A DNA stretch of 64,000 bases from Rhizopus arrhizus (lineage: Eukaryota > Mucoromycota > Mucoromycetes > Mucorales > Rhizopodaceae): the NCBI GenBank assembly GCA_024220505.1, contig JAKZZE010000011.1, forward strand, positions 62,001 to 126,000. Reading direction: 5' to 3'. This document shows positions 9,762 to 21,261 of the stretch, piece after piece; the stretch's first letter is position 1; every line of letters starts with the position of its first letter. The notes below the pieces were generated by a model, which was given only the letters and a program-made list of their open reading frames with translations, made no database searches and was not told the origin of the DNA. Position numbers and translations under genes: made by a program.

Positions 9762-10998
9762 CTACAATTGTCTTTGTCTAGCAAAAACAGATTCACGCGT
9801 ACCCAAATGGGATAAATCCTGGTAAGGTTTCTTTGGTGGTGGAAACGGACCATGAAAGATGAAGAGAACGGCTTGCTTGAAAGGTTTGATTTTTTTCTTT
9901 TTTTTGATGACTTTAGGTGTTGGATCTTGTTGTATGGGTAATGATTGTTCTACTAGTAAATGTCTATAGGGTTGAAGCCAAGGATGATAAATAATTAAAT
10001 CTAAAGATGCTCGAGTTATTATATCTGGTGCCAGCATACGTCTTAAGATATCCTTGGCATCTATTATGAAAATGAATACGAGAAAGAGGATGACTGTCTC
10101 TTTACCTTCAGATAGATCATTGGGTAAAGAAAAGCTGGTATGAAGCATGCGTTTGAGTAGTTGTTGATGATTTGAAGCATGAAATGGATATTTTCCAGTC
10201 AACATCTTGTAAAGATAAATACCCAAGATCCAAACTTCTGCTTGTTCACTTTTATATTCTGTACTCGTGGCAACTTCAGGAGGAATACATTGAGGATTAC
10301 TAAAAGCATGTTAATTACTGTGCCGCTTTCAGCTGCTTCTTTACCCATCAAATTTTTGTTGTATGGATTGACCTTGAATGGTCATCTGGACAGTATCAAT
10401 ATTCCCGTGAAGATCAAATACCAGTGACATTTCTGTTGGTCTCAGATTGGATTGATGAGATTGTTTGGCGGCCAAGACCATATTTACGAATCGTTGTTTA
10501 CATTTTTCTTCATCGCCTATGTTTGAAGGGACTGGTGAACAAGTACTTGAGGTCTCTGGTGATTTACGTTGTGTTGTTTCTTGTCTAACTTCTTCTGTGA
10601 TGATCGTTTCACTTTCTTCGAGAATTGGAAATAATGAATGGAATGGTTTATTTTTAACCTATTTGGAATACAAGAATTATTAGATAAATTGTTCTTTAGT
10701 TCATTCCTCTCTTTTGCTATTCGTACTTTATATTTGTATGGTGTACAAAAGGGAGAAATAAGGGAGAGGGGGTTAAAAGACTAACCTTGGAAGGATGAAT
10801 ATTAGAAATAGAATCTAAAATGATATTTGAATGATGTTGAATAGGTGTTGAATCATTCAGTGGTTCATCTACAGTGTTTGATAAAAGGAATGGAAGTGGT
10901 GGATGATGGGGAGATAAAGATCTCCAATCTAATGTATCTTGTTTAAATCGTTGTTGCCACCATGATTTTAGTTTATTTGGAAAAAATTTATTTGGCAT
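9762..10998 (-). CDS. Protein-kinase-fold pseudokinase (C-lobe only)
   Basis: Four exons on the minus strand (10998-10786, 10658-10345, 10299-10106, 10060-9762) give about 339 aa. The C-terminal half has kinase C-lobe landmarks: the APE-region equivalent IPPEV, the F-helix VWILGIYLYKMLTGKYPF (Trp kept, but the Asp of DxW is replaced by Glu), and the H-I helix DAKDILRRMLAPD ... RASLDLIIYHPWL. The catalytic loop reads SNLRPTEMSLV where HRDLKPEN is expected, and no DFG follows (TVQMTIQG). The glycine loop and VAIK lysine of an N-lobe are not seen; the first 140 residues are low-complexity. It should lack phosphotransfer and may act as a scaffold. All intron phases agree, so it is not a decayed pseudogene. 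Confidence 0.75.
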
Positions 10999-12037
10999 GA
11001 TTGAACATAAAAAAACATTCAGAGCTGTCAAAATTGATTTTTCCTCATATAAATAAATAAACAAAAGAAAAATATGAAAAAGAAAGCAAAAGTAAAAATA
11101 TATAAAAAAAATAATAAAAATGAGAACCCGAGTGAAATTTACTTTTCGGGCAAATCACCTCTTTCTTACAAAAAAAAAAAAAAAATTCCCTAAAAAAAGA
11201 AAAGAAAAAAAAAAAAAGAAAAAAAAGAAAAGAAAGCAAGCAAATAAAAAGGATCTACAAAATGAACTTGACGCAAAATAAATAGTTCGTATCCCCTCGT
11301 TTCTCACAGACAACAACATCACAGTCTATGCTTGTCTCCCCCCCCCCCTTTTTTTTTGCCACGCGAGATGATAGATTTGCATTGTTTTTCACAGATGAAG
11401 AATAAATTGATTCTGAATAGAAAAGGCAAGGGACTAGAGCATGTTATGATCCCTTGAAGTTGATATTGGGTGGGAATTTAGTTTTAAAAGAGACAATGAA
11501 TAAATATATAATCAATGTCCCTTATTCTTTACCAGCTTATTATTGTGGCCAATTAGAACATGCCTTGAGTTATCCATCCTTATTGTTCATTCAATATCAC
11601 ATGTATTAATTTATTTTGAGGGCGTTAGGTTTGCCACAATATATGATTCACTATTTGATTGGACTTGTGTTTCAGGAACCACGCTTTGTTTCAATTATAA
11701 CCAATCCACTCTCTTACCTTCAATCCCCTGAATTGACTCGTGCACACCCCTTTTATGTCAGATGAATTGCATGAGTAATAGAAAAAGGCTCTATTAAAAC
11801 AATGTCTACTCTTATCCATCACACGTTTCTCTTATTCTCCTCATAAAGTTAGCATCTTCATTTGCTATTTTTATTACAAACATCAAACATCAATTCAAGT
11901 AGCATAGACCTTATGCACAGTTCCCGGGTAGGTCACTACCTGCGTGATACAAAAACAAGGTCAAAGTAGTCTGTGTGCCACACATAACCGATCTTCCAGA
12001 AAAAAATAACATCGGAGATTCAATTTTATTTACACAG
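10999..12037. other. Spacer between pseudokinase and WD40 gene
   Basis: Contains purine and pyrimidine tracts (about 11170-11235 and 11340-11358) upstream of the pseudokinase start, probably promoter sequence, then AT-rich DNA and the 3' flank of the WD40 gene. No gene seen. Confidence 0.5.
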
Positions 12038-14443
12038 TTAAGGGTTCAGTTTCTTTTCAACCATATTTAGTAATAAATTAGAATATTTCTCCAGTAGTTT
12101 TTTTGTATCAGGCGGTGTCAATCTGTCTGCTATTTTATCAGAGACTTCACCTAATTTGGTTTCAATGACTGAGATTGATTTTTCATTTTCACTTGTTTTC
12201 TTGGTACTAATTAACGTGTCAAGTACACTATCCAACAAGATACTGATGCCATCCAAGTCTGCAAGCGCACTATCTAATTTTAAACTCTCTTCCTTTTTAG
12301 CTTCTTCTTCATCCTTGTCTGATTTTAATTGAGTTGTTTCAGTCAGAGGCTTCTTTTCGAGTTCTTTGAAAGCATCCAAAACATGATGAATTGAAGGTTT
12401 TTGGTTGGTGTCCATGCCATTCATCAAAGAAGATAAAAACCGCGCTGTTATACTCTGTCTTTTCGAGCTCGATCTTCTTCGTCTTTCCTTTTCGTCCTCA
12501 TTTAGCTGCATACTGCGCCTTGCCTTTGTTCTACTGACTGATGCAGACATACGTGGTGGTTCTAAAGAGGTCAGGTCTCGAATGATAGCATCATCATCCA
12601 CACTACTCTCACTGTGGTCTTCTTCCTCTGTTGAGTGACTTTGTTCGTTTGTGTCTGAAACAGGCGTTGTCCTACCATCTTCTTCTTCGTCTGCTTGAAG
12701 TGAGTGAGTATCTTGATGTGTAGAGACTTCAAAGGGTTTGCTCATCTTTTCCTGTTCAGGTGTAAATATAATCTCTTCTTCTTCTTCTTCCACTGTCTCT
12801 TCATCCTCTTCTTCCTCTTCGCCATCACCTTCCTCTTCAATATCACCATGATTAGGTTCTTCTTCTATATTGGAATCATCACACATGGATGATTTCTGAC
12901 AAGGTGATTGACTATCGCTTGCTCTTCTTTGATCATTCATCGTCTTAGTACTATTACTTATGACAGGTTGACTGGCGCGTTTAGTGAGCACTGGTTGAAC
13001 TGTCTTTTTCACCGCAACTGGAGGGGGCGACATTTCTCTGTCCAATATGGCATTTCTGCCTTGGGTACGACGCATATTGACCAAGTTCGTCGTCAGTTTA
13101 TTATTATTAGTATTCATGTTGGTGTTCATTAATGGCCGTGTAGGTCGCTTTTGTGTAGTAGGGTATCCATTGAATAATCGTTCTAATCGTCCAGCCTTCT
13201 CTGGAAGTGGCAGCGATACTTTGGTGGGTTTGATATCAGGCAAACGCACTTTTGTCTTTCGAAGTAATTCAGTCTCTTCTTCTTCTTGTGGTCGACGTCG
13301 ATTGGCCTCTATCTTTCGATAAACCTCATCATATCGGTGTTCGGCAGTAGACATGGTCGAGAACGTCTTGCGCTCTCCTTGCCGAATCATTTGTGAAATA
13401 CTGGCCGTCGGACGTATCGTGGTCACTGTCGAGACCCTTCGTGTTCTTTGTGGCTGTTGCTGCTGTTGTATTGGTCTCTGTAGCCCAAACTGTTTATTTT
13501 CTTCTGGCTTTAGCCGCATACCGCCCCTTGCACACATCTTGACCACAATATCTGAACTCACTTTCCATACAAAGATTGTTCCATCCGAGCAAGTACTCAC
13601 CACACGCAGTGAATTTTCTTCTGAGTTTGTCTTTACAAACTTCACGGCCGTAATTAGCTCTGAATGAGCAGCAACTTTTTCGATACAGGTACTGTTGGTC
13701 AAATCAAAGAGTCGGATGCATCTATCAGATCCACTTGTAACAGCATAGGTGCCAGAGAAGGGATCCAGATCGATATTGATCAAGCTGCCACCGGATTGTT
13801 CCTTACCAACTTCATCGGACGTCTCTGGCTTACACACCCGAAAGGGTTTGCCTGACTCAACACTAAACACGTACAACTTGCGCTCTCCGGTCGCTGCGGC
13901 CACATAACGGCCACTAGTATCCAGAGCCATGTCAAAGACGGTGCCTCTACCAGAGTGGTTGTGATAGGTTAAAAAGGGACGAGGTGATGCATCATGGAAT
14001 GGTGTGATAGGATGTTGTCGGTGACGAAAGATGATGCCTTTGTCTGCACCGGAACTGATCAGCTTCGTGGCATCTTCAGAAAACTTGACGGCTGTGATGG
14101 AAGACGAATGGTCATCTAAACTTTGGACGAGTTGGCAATTGGATCGCATGTCGAAAATGTGTAGCAGCCGGTCTCGACTGCCTGTTGCAATTAGATTGGG
14201 CTTGTCTGGGCCGGTCGTCAGATCAATCGAGAGAATTTCGGAGTCATGGGCTTCTTGATAGCTGAGGAGGTCCCAGTTTTCCATGTTATGAACACGTAAA
14301 TTACCACTACGATCACCACTGGCCATCCATTGCCCATCAAGACTCATTTTAAGTGAGCGAATGCCATAATCAGGATATTGATCTTCTGTTAAGTCTATAT
14401 ATAACGCGTTTTAGAACTTTCTCCATTCTTAGCTAAATAATTC

Positions 14444-14499
<56 letters not shown>

Positions 14500-16544
14500 A
14501 AAGGTTTTGGCTTGTTTGGCAAACTCTGCTGCATCATTATCCACGTATATCATTTTGACCAGTTCACGAGAATAGATGTTTCGACGTTGAGAGCCAACCA
14601 TTGTACTACTGCTTGGGGACATTGTGTTTCGTGGTGAAGATTGAGGTGGTGTAAGTGGTGAAGAAGAGGAAGGATGTAATGGATGATCCAAATTCCAGAT
14701 TCGAATCGTGCCATCACCAGAGAAAGTAGCAAAAGAATTTAAAGGAATCAAGGACCCTTCTTTTTCTACATTTGGACAAGGCTAATATAAAATTGGTTTG
14801 TAACTGTATTGTCTCTGTATGCTCACTTACCTCAACTCCCCATACACAATCGCTGTGAAATATGAAACTTCGGTATTTACCAATCTTTTGTAAATCGTGA
14901 ATGTCCCAAATATATAAACTACGATCGGAGTAAACAGTTATGACTCGTTGTGCTGCACTATCATAGACAATAGCTACAGCATCAGGGTATACATTGATAT
15001 CATCGGTGGAGCGTACCATATCGGGTGATGTGATTGAACTAATGTCTATGCCTAGCGGGTGTGGTTTTGGAAGGATCCCCATATATTTTAATGTGACAGG
15101 TTCAAATAATCTTTTACAAGTGAGCAACCAAATGTTTATTACTGCCTTTTCTTCAAAGTTATTTACCGTATAATGCCTTCAGAGCAAGTACAGATCACAT
15201 ACATTGATGAAACAGCAATTGAAAATGTATTTTTGACCTATGATTTGCATAAAAATTTGCACTTTACAACTATTTTCATACCTGAAGATTCACCCATTTG
15301 TCAATAACTCTTCCTTCTTTAAAGGTACACAAAATGCCAGTGTCTGTGACAAAATATGTGTAACCTGAACTAGTGATGCTCTGATCACAAGCAACATCCA
15401 CAAAATTAGCATCCCGTAATACACCCAAAAGGGCTGATCTCCCGTCTAAAACTTGTGTTTCTCGAGTTGAGCCCTAAACAAGATTATTAACTACCTCATT
15501 CTTTCTCGGTTTCTTACTTTTTTAGGTATTCTGCCTCGAGCATCCAAATACCAAAATTTGACATGTCTTAATCCTGCAGTGACAAAAAAGGAACCGTCCC
15601 TTGAAAATGAGATTGCATTCACTCGACTAGTGACTTTATTTCCCGCTAATTTAACACCTTTTTTCCAATCCCAAACATATAAATAGCCATCATGCTATAT
15701 GCATATTTTTATAAATCAGACTTTTCATTGATGTATATCGTGCTTACTTGAAATCCAACTGATACTAAATATCGCATGTTGGGTGAAAAGGATAATGAGA
15801 GTACACCAAACTTGTGAGATTTGAACTCTCTGTATATTGTCCTTTCTTTCACATCCCAAATGAATATCCTTGGTTGATGTCCCATCTAATAATTTGTCAT
15901 TGTTTTAATCGGAGGTAATCATCTTATTGTTTGCTTACTTCTCCAACTGCCAAATAATTTCCATCGGGTGAAAATGCTAAGCAACTGATTGGTTTTGCAC
16001 GAGCACTAGCAGGTGTTATTCCTTTCTTTTCTTCTGTGTTGGCTGTCAAGGGGTGCTCGTTATTACTCGTGATAGGTACAATCAGAGGAGGAGCAACTGG
16101 ATTGATAGGGTTACTATTTATTGTGCCTGTTACTGCATTCACGTTGGTTGTGTTGATTGTTGTGGTAGGTGGTGGGTATAGATAGGCAATCTGCTTATTT
16201 CGTTTTTGATGATAAAGAACAACGACTGCACCTGCTGCATAAGCAATCAAATCATTAGCGGTATCCAAGATATTGGAAGATGTGGATGTCAGTCCAAGAA
16301 TTCTATCTAATTTTAACTTTTTATTATCAGTTTACACAAGTTTATGCTTTTTTGTTTTGTAAATAACTACTTTTGGTACCGGCTTCATATTTTTTATTTT
16401 ATTATTTCGCCGTAAGTTATTATTGTTGTTATTGTTATTGTTAAGTTGAAATGCACTATTGAAAGAAAGTTGATGTGAAAGTAGATTGGTTGACTGTGAA
16501 GGCGGTGGCACATTGCCAGAATTAACTGGAAATATTTCTTGCAT
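12038..16544 (-). CDS. WDR62/MABP1-type WD40 repeat scaffold protein
   Basis: Nine exons: 16544-16371, 16316-15939, 15885-15748, 15694-15518, 15473-15282, 15237-15167, 15110-14831, 14781-14499, 14394-12038; about 1349 aa. The order of blades matches WDR62/MABP1 proteins, which act in JNK signalling and at spindle poles in animals. Landmarks: [10 protein letters not shown] at the start of the WD region, [54 protein letters not shown] with [50 protein letters not shown] and [11 protein letters not shown]. About two seven-bladed propellers precede an acidic, disordered region and a C-terminal helical segment. An in-frame upstream ATG at 16598 would add 18 mostly Phe-rich residues; 16544 is preferred. 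Intron 8 holds a 52-nt homopolymer. Role in fungi is inferred only. Confidence 0.88.
14445..14496. repeat. 52-nt poly(T) in an intron of the WD40 gene
   Basis: On the coding (minus) strand this is poly(A) beginning directly after the GT of the donor at 14498. The intron otherwise looks normal (acceptor at 14395). Such a tract could influence splicing efficiency and is liable to length change. Confidence 0.9.
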
Positions 16545-16598
16545 TTCTTGTAATGATCTATGAAGAAAAAAAAAAAAAGATATAATTTTCGCGAGCAA

Positions 16599-17145
16599 AA
16601 AGAAAGAGCCCAGAGCACATGTGCTACTCAGCTCAGACAGTCACCCTCATTGCCCCTTAAAGAGTTCATTGTGCTACGTTTGTATGTCTTTATTCAATGA
16701 CTACCAATTAAAATAAATCCTTTATGATACTCCTTTATGCGTATAACCTGTTTATATACTTATCATTAGTATTATTTATTCAATTATAACAAGTCCTAAA
16801 GAAGAATCAAAAAATATACAATACATAATATATCCCCTCAACATATTAGTAAAATACAATTGCACGGCACAAGGAGAGTCTATAACAAATAAGGTTTTCA
16901 AGTATTAATTTAACCATAAAAATGTAAAGATGTGCCTAATCATATTACTAAAACATCTAAATCAACGGCTAAAAAGGTATGTATTGTTATACATCATTAT
17001 TTTTAACATTACAAAACAATCTTATATTCTGTTTGGAATAACGGCATTAAAAAGCATAAATATTTCTTTTATAATCAGCGGCTCATATGCAGGTTAAAAA
17101 TATGCAATTGAGCATAAGGATTTATTAAAAAAGGTCACAACTATT
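16599..17145. other. Spacer between WD40 gene and GT8 gene
   Basis: AT-rich, no coding signal seen; contains the promoter side of the WD40 gene and the 3' flank of the GT8 gene. Confidence 0.5.
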
Positions 17146-18039
17146 TTAGCCTGTCAACAGTTGCTCCAATTTTTTCGTATCAACAAGTGCATCAACTTCA
17201 TAATAGCTCTTCCACCAAATTTTATATAATGGTTTATAAATTAACTCAAGATCTACCCATTCTTCATCCTCAGAGATATCCCAAGGCTTGGTCAATATAT
17301 AATGTATATTCTTAACATATTTGATATCCCACATGGGTTCATGAGCCCATTGAAGTGTCTTTAACGCATTATAGGCATACGATATAGGCATCCAGTGACC
17401 CTTAAATATTTCATTCAAGAAGTCTTGATCCGGAAATGGGTAAATGTTAAGATCTTTTATGCTATCCAAATAGCTTATCATCTGTCTGTATTTATCTCTA
17501 TCAGGTGAGAGGACAATCAGGCCACTATTGAAATAGTTCGCTCTGTCGCTGATCGACGGTGGCTGAGCATCGGCACATCCTGTGTATGCGCAATTTTCAG
17601 GTACCCAGTGCGGTGGGTAATGAGAGATCTTTTGCGGATTACAAGTACAGGCATACGAAGCGGCTATCCATCCTTGAGGTAGATCCATTTCCATTAATTC
17701 ATCCATATTTTTAAGTGGCAGCATGTCTGCGTCCAAAAGAACAAGCCGTTCATATTCTATTTCGTTCCAGACGGCTAGTTTTGTCCAGGTTTCTTCGAAT
17801 CTTTTGAATTTGTATTCTACTTTACCAAGAGGATGAATGCTGTCAATCATTTTTACAAGACAACCAATTCTTTTGAGGATATCAACGATCTCAGGCGATA
17901 CTTGGGATGTATAAAGGACCAGTATGGGGTATCGGCTGTTATGTTTATGCATAGCATGTTTCATGGTGATCACTCCTTTAATATAATTATTTGTACTTGT
18001 AAGTACAATCGCCCAAGCCGACCTGAATTTTGTAACCAT
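17146..18039 (-). CDS. GT8 family glycosyltransferase (glycogenin/galactinol-synthase-like)
   Basis: A single-exon gene of 297 aa. Residues 8-40 form the nucleotide-binding start (AWAIVLTSTNNYIKG), and the DxD metal site is LLDADMLPLKNMDEL (about residue 100). NYFNSGLIVLSP, PDQDFLNEIFKG and the late HYILTKPW segment with a conserved His/Lys are all typical of GT8 retaining transferases using UDP-sugars. An earlier in-frame ATG at 18093 encodes a Phe/Ser-rich stretch from a purine tract; the ATG at 18039 fits the domain start. No signal peptide or membrane anchor, so probably cytosolic. Substrate cannot be decided: a glycogen primer or an inositol-type acceptor are both possible. Confidence 0.85.
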   Translation of the reverse strand: MVTKFRSAWAIVLTSTNNYIKGVITMKHAMHKHNSRYPILVLYTSQVSPEIVDILKRIGCLVKMIDSIHPLGKVEYKFKRFEETWTKLAVWNEIEYERLVLLDADMLPLKNMDELMEMDLPQGWIAASYACTCNPQKISHYPPHWVPENCAYTGCADAQPPSISDRANYFNSGLIVLSPDRDKYRQMISYLDSIKDLNIYPFPDQDFLNEIFKGHWMPISYAYNALKTLQWAHEPMWDIKYVKNIHYILTKPWDISEDEEWVDLELIYKPLYKIWWKSYYEVDALVDTKKLEQLLTG

Positions 18040-18443
18040 TCTTTTAGTATTCTTGAAAGAAGAAGAAAGAAAAAAGAAAAAGAAAAAATGCAAACGTTAT
18101 TTAAGGATTGTAAGATGGCGTAAAATAAATCGGAGAACTAAAAGGGTAAAGAAGCGTTGCATGTACAATTTTTTAACCTAAAATTAAACAATTACAGTCG
18201 TTCCACCATCAATTGGACGATTTTTTGAAAATAACGGAGAAAATTCTATGCTCATTTTTTTTTTTTGAATTTGAGTTGGACGATTTTAGATCCGTTAAGA
18301 CAAGTGTAGACATTGAAATTAGATACTCATAAGACAAAACGCGTAAGAGGAACAACAATTCGCTTGTCTTTAATTTGTAAGTATATTTGTATGCACAATA
18401 CACTTTTTCCGCTTATTTTTTGTGCATGACGAGGAGAGCAATT
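18040..18443. other. Spacer upstream of GT8 gene
   Basis: AT-rich DNA with no coding signal; its far end is the target site of the LINE insertion. Confidence 0.5.
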
Positions 18444-18458
18444 TGTATATGAAAAGTT
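18444..18458. repeat. Target-site duplication of LINE B (left copy)
   Basis: TGTATATGAAAAGTT here is repeated identically at 19789-19803, on either side of the LINE at 18459-19788. Confidence 0.8.
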
Positions 18459-19788
18459 TTTTTTTTGTAAATAAATAGTTTATTTTTATTTATAAATTAT
18501 AATAGGAGTCACACGTCTGAGAGCGGTATGAACCAAACGGAACAGAGTGTAGGCGATTGAACATGCTAGTCAAGGTCGAGTCTGCCCCTTTTGAGGGTGG
18601 CAAACTGCGACATAGCACGAGTGACCAACCGTTTATCAATAAAAGGAAAGCCGTCAATAGTAAATCTCCAGTGGGCACGCCAGATAATGGAGAGCACACA
18701 GCAGCTGAGAGTCCAGAGATCAGTGTTGTCAACAAAAGTAAACTGCTGAAAAGACCAGAGAATTGAGCATACATCGTCTTGAGTGAAAGTGAGGTGTGGA
18801 CTAAAGAAATTGAAGGCATCTATCCATACTCTCCATTTCATAGGACAGCGCACGAAGAGGTGTTGTAAGTCTTCAGTGTTGGCAGAACAAAATTTACATT
18901 GTGAAGAGGTTAAACCGTTGTCAAATCTTGAAAGAAGTGATTGGCTATAGAGTTTACGATGGAATAGACGATACCATAAAGACCGGCTTTCAGGCGAAAC
19001 AGGCATTTTCCAAAAAAGTGACCACTTGGAGGTTGGTATTTGTGACATTGCCGATGATGGTAGAAAACGCTGTATTATAGACAATCGAAATGTTTTAGGT
19101 TTGTAATTGATCCATTGGGGCTGCGAACAGAAGGCATCGGTGAACGCTGAATCATCTACTTCACCCAATGGTTGATTTTGATTCAATATATGAGGCCAGA
19201 TAAGTTGATTTAGCTTGATGATACGATTATGAATATCTCGGCTTAACTTAGAAACCAGACGAGGGGAGGAAGACTGGTCAGATGACAATAAAGGTCGTAT
19301 ACATCCAAAGTGGTGATCATACGTAAAAAATTGAGACACCTTGAGTTTTTTGTGTCGTGATCGAGTGATCCAATAATCAGTAGGAATCATAGCGAATATA
19401 GCAGATAGGGGCAAGCGGAGAAGTGTGGCAGGAGTACACTTTGCCTGATCTGTATCTGCATATGCGAAAGAATCAACTGCCTCATACATGTTTTGCATAA
19501 AGTTATTGGCGTGAGCAGCAGGACGTAATCGCAAAAGAGGGAAAAAGAGAGCCAGTCTTGTTCCAGTATTTCCTGAATGGAAACGACGGATATGATCTAG
19601 CAATATAAGTTGACTACAAGACTGAGGGTGGTTATCTTCCAGAACTTGACGAAGCCAGCGTATCTGTAGGTTGTGTCGTTGAATTTGTGGATCCAAAAGA
19701 CCTAACCCACCTAACTTTGGATCTAAACACAACTGCGTGTATTTGATCTTAGGTTTGCAATTATGCCAGACAAACTGATAAATCACAG
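18459..19788 (-). mobile_element. 5'-truncated LINE, family B
   Basis: A 1330-bp insertion on the minus strand with an open frame of about 400 codons (19786-18566) covering the C-terminal part of a LINE polyprotein. It includes the thumb/connection region and the RVT zinc-binding segment CKFCSANTEDLQHLFVRCP (about 18900-18840), then the terminal DGFPFIDK block. The catalytic YADD region is missing because of 5' truncation. The 3' end at 18459 is a short poly(A) (T on the plus strand). A perfect 15-bp duplication flanks the insert (18444-18458, 19789-19803). The long uninterrupted frame suggests recent insertion. It is distinct from family A. Confidence 0.85.
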
Positions 19789-19803
19789 TGTATATGAAAA
19801 GTT

Positions 19804-19817
19804 AATAATTCTACGTA

Positions 19818-19853
<36 letters not shown>

Positions 19854-20161
19854 TTTGCTTTGAACCTCAGTTACTCTTGGTGTCTCTGAAATATATTATG
19901 TCGACATAGTGTACATAATAAAATTTATCACCAATTACAGAGAATACCTAGACAGAAATCCCTCTGAACCATTGAAGGCCATAAAATAAAATAAAAAGAG
20001 GAAGGCAACGAATCCGTTAATGATGTTCCGAAAAAGACTACTGAAAATACATGTATTTGAATGGCCAACGAAGTATTCAGCTGATTTTCATAGATAGTTT
20101 CTTTATAAAACAATGGCAAGCGAAGGAGGTCATGTCAGATATTATACTTATCAGGTATGCA
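19804..20161. other. Spacer with poly(A) tract at 19825-19852
   Basis: A run of seven T followed by 28 A just outside the LINE duplication, then AT-rich DNA. No gene seen. Confidence 0.5.
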
Positions 20162-20758
20162 TTAAGCAATCTTTGCTTCTCCAAATCCTAGACTGTGTTC
20201 AAACATCAACTGATTCAGCTTGGTAATCGTTGCATCGATTCTTTTTTTTTTTTTTTTTTTTTTTTTTTGCGCTACTATCGGTTTCAATATTTGTCCATTG
20301 TAAAAGGACTTGTTTGCCCGGGTTAGATAATATGCTGGACAATATGTGGTGGAAATGGGTGGCGGTAATTTTATACTCGCCAATCGATGTTTTGTCCTTA
20401 ATAGGATGTAGAGATAGCTCAGTCGTGGCTTTAATGACCCACGAATTACTGAGGAAGCGTGTTCATCTAAGTTGATACTGAGTTGTGATAATAGAATAGT
20501 GGCCTGATCTTTAGGCCGAATCCTCTGCTTAACTGAATCAATAAAATGGACAACACTCGCGGAGATTCCATTCGTAATATCCATATTTTTGCCCATTAAT
20601 TCTTGTACAAAACTCTGATGAATGTCATATAATGTTTCCTTGGAGAAAGCGTCGATCGTTTTTTCACTGTGATACCTAGGGTGTGACAGGAAGATGTGTG
20701 ATAAAGCAAGGATCTCGTGAATGGATGTTTTAATTTGGAGTAAGTTTGCTCTTGACAA
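20162..20758 (-). pseudogene. Unrecognised ORF fragment
   Basis: A minus-strand open stretch of about 198 codons without an ATG near its start. It has protein-like composition (helical, with HFIDSVKQRIRPKDQATILL) and an internal Lys run that comes from a 27-nt poly(T) at 20242-20268. No family was recognised. The missing start and the homopolymer in the frame suggest a relic or an exon of a gene whose other exons I could not place. Confidence 0.3.
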
Positions 20759-21261
20759 CGTGGCTACTTTGTGCTGGAATGTTTAAAACAATTTGACCAC
20801 GTTTTTAGCTTTCAATCATCTTCTTTTGATCTGGCCCGTGTAAAAACGATGAAAACTAAATCATCATGCGCTCATTTGGGCTTTAATTTTATTTGTAAAC
20901 AAAGTAATTTAAATTTTCACTATTCTCATCAAAATCTGTGTATTCACAATTATATCCAACTATTTTCATTTTGTGTAGAGAGAAATTTTTAGAGATTTTT
21001 AAGTATAGAATTTCTTTCCTACCTGGCAGCGCCAAGGTTGCTTTATGATAATAATTAGTTCTTAAGTGCAAAGTATTTGTTTTAAAAAAATACGACAAAG
21101 GCTTTTTAATAAAACGACTTATTTTTCTAGAAGTACGAATTTATTTTTACTCACTACAGCATAAATTTCTGAAAAACGACATTTATTTTTCTAAATTTGT
21201 GACATTTTCTTTTATTAATATTGTGTTTTGTTGTGTGTTTTTTGGTGCTTTTTTTCATCAA
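20759..21261. other. Spacer upstream of EMC7 gene
   Basis: AT-rich, no coding signal; likely promoter of the EMC7 gene. Confidence 0.5.

Noticed and set aside
12405..14258. Several plus-strand ORFs opposite the WD40 gene
   Set aside because: They are antisense shadows of a strongly supported WDR62-type coding exon and show no domain of their own.
18490..18819. 109-codon alternative frame at the LINE B 3' end
   Set aside because: Overlaps the real LINE frame in a different phase; its residues merely reflect 3' end sequence shared with the 6.4-kb fragment.
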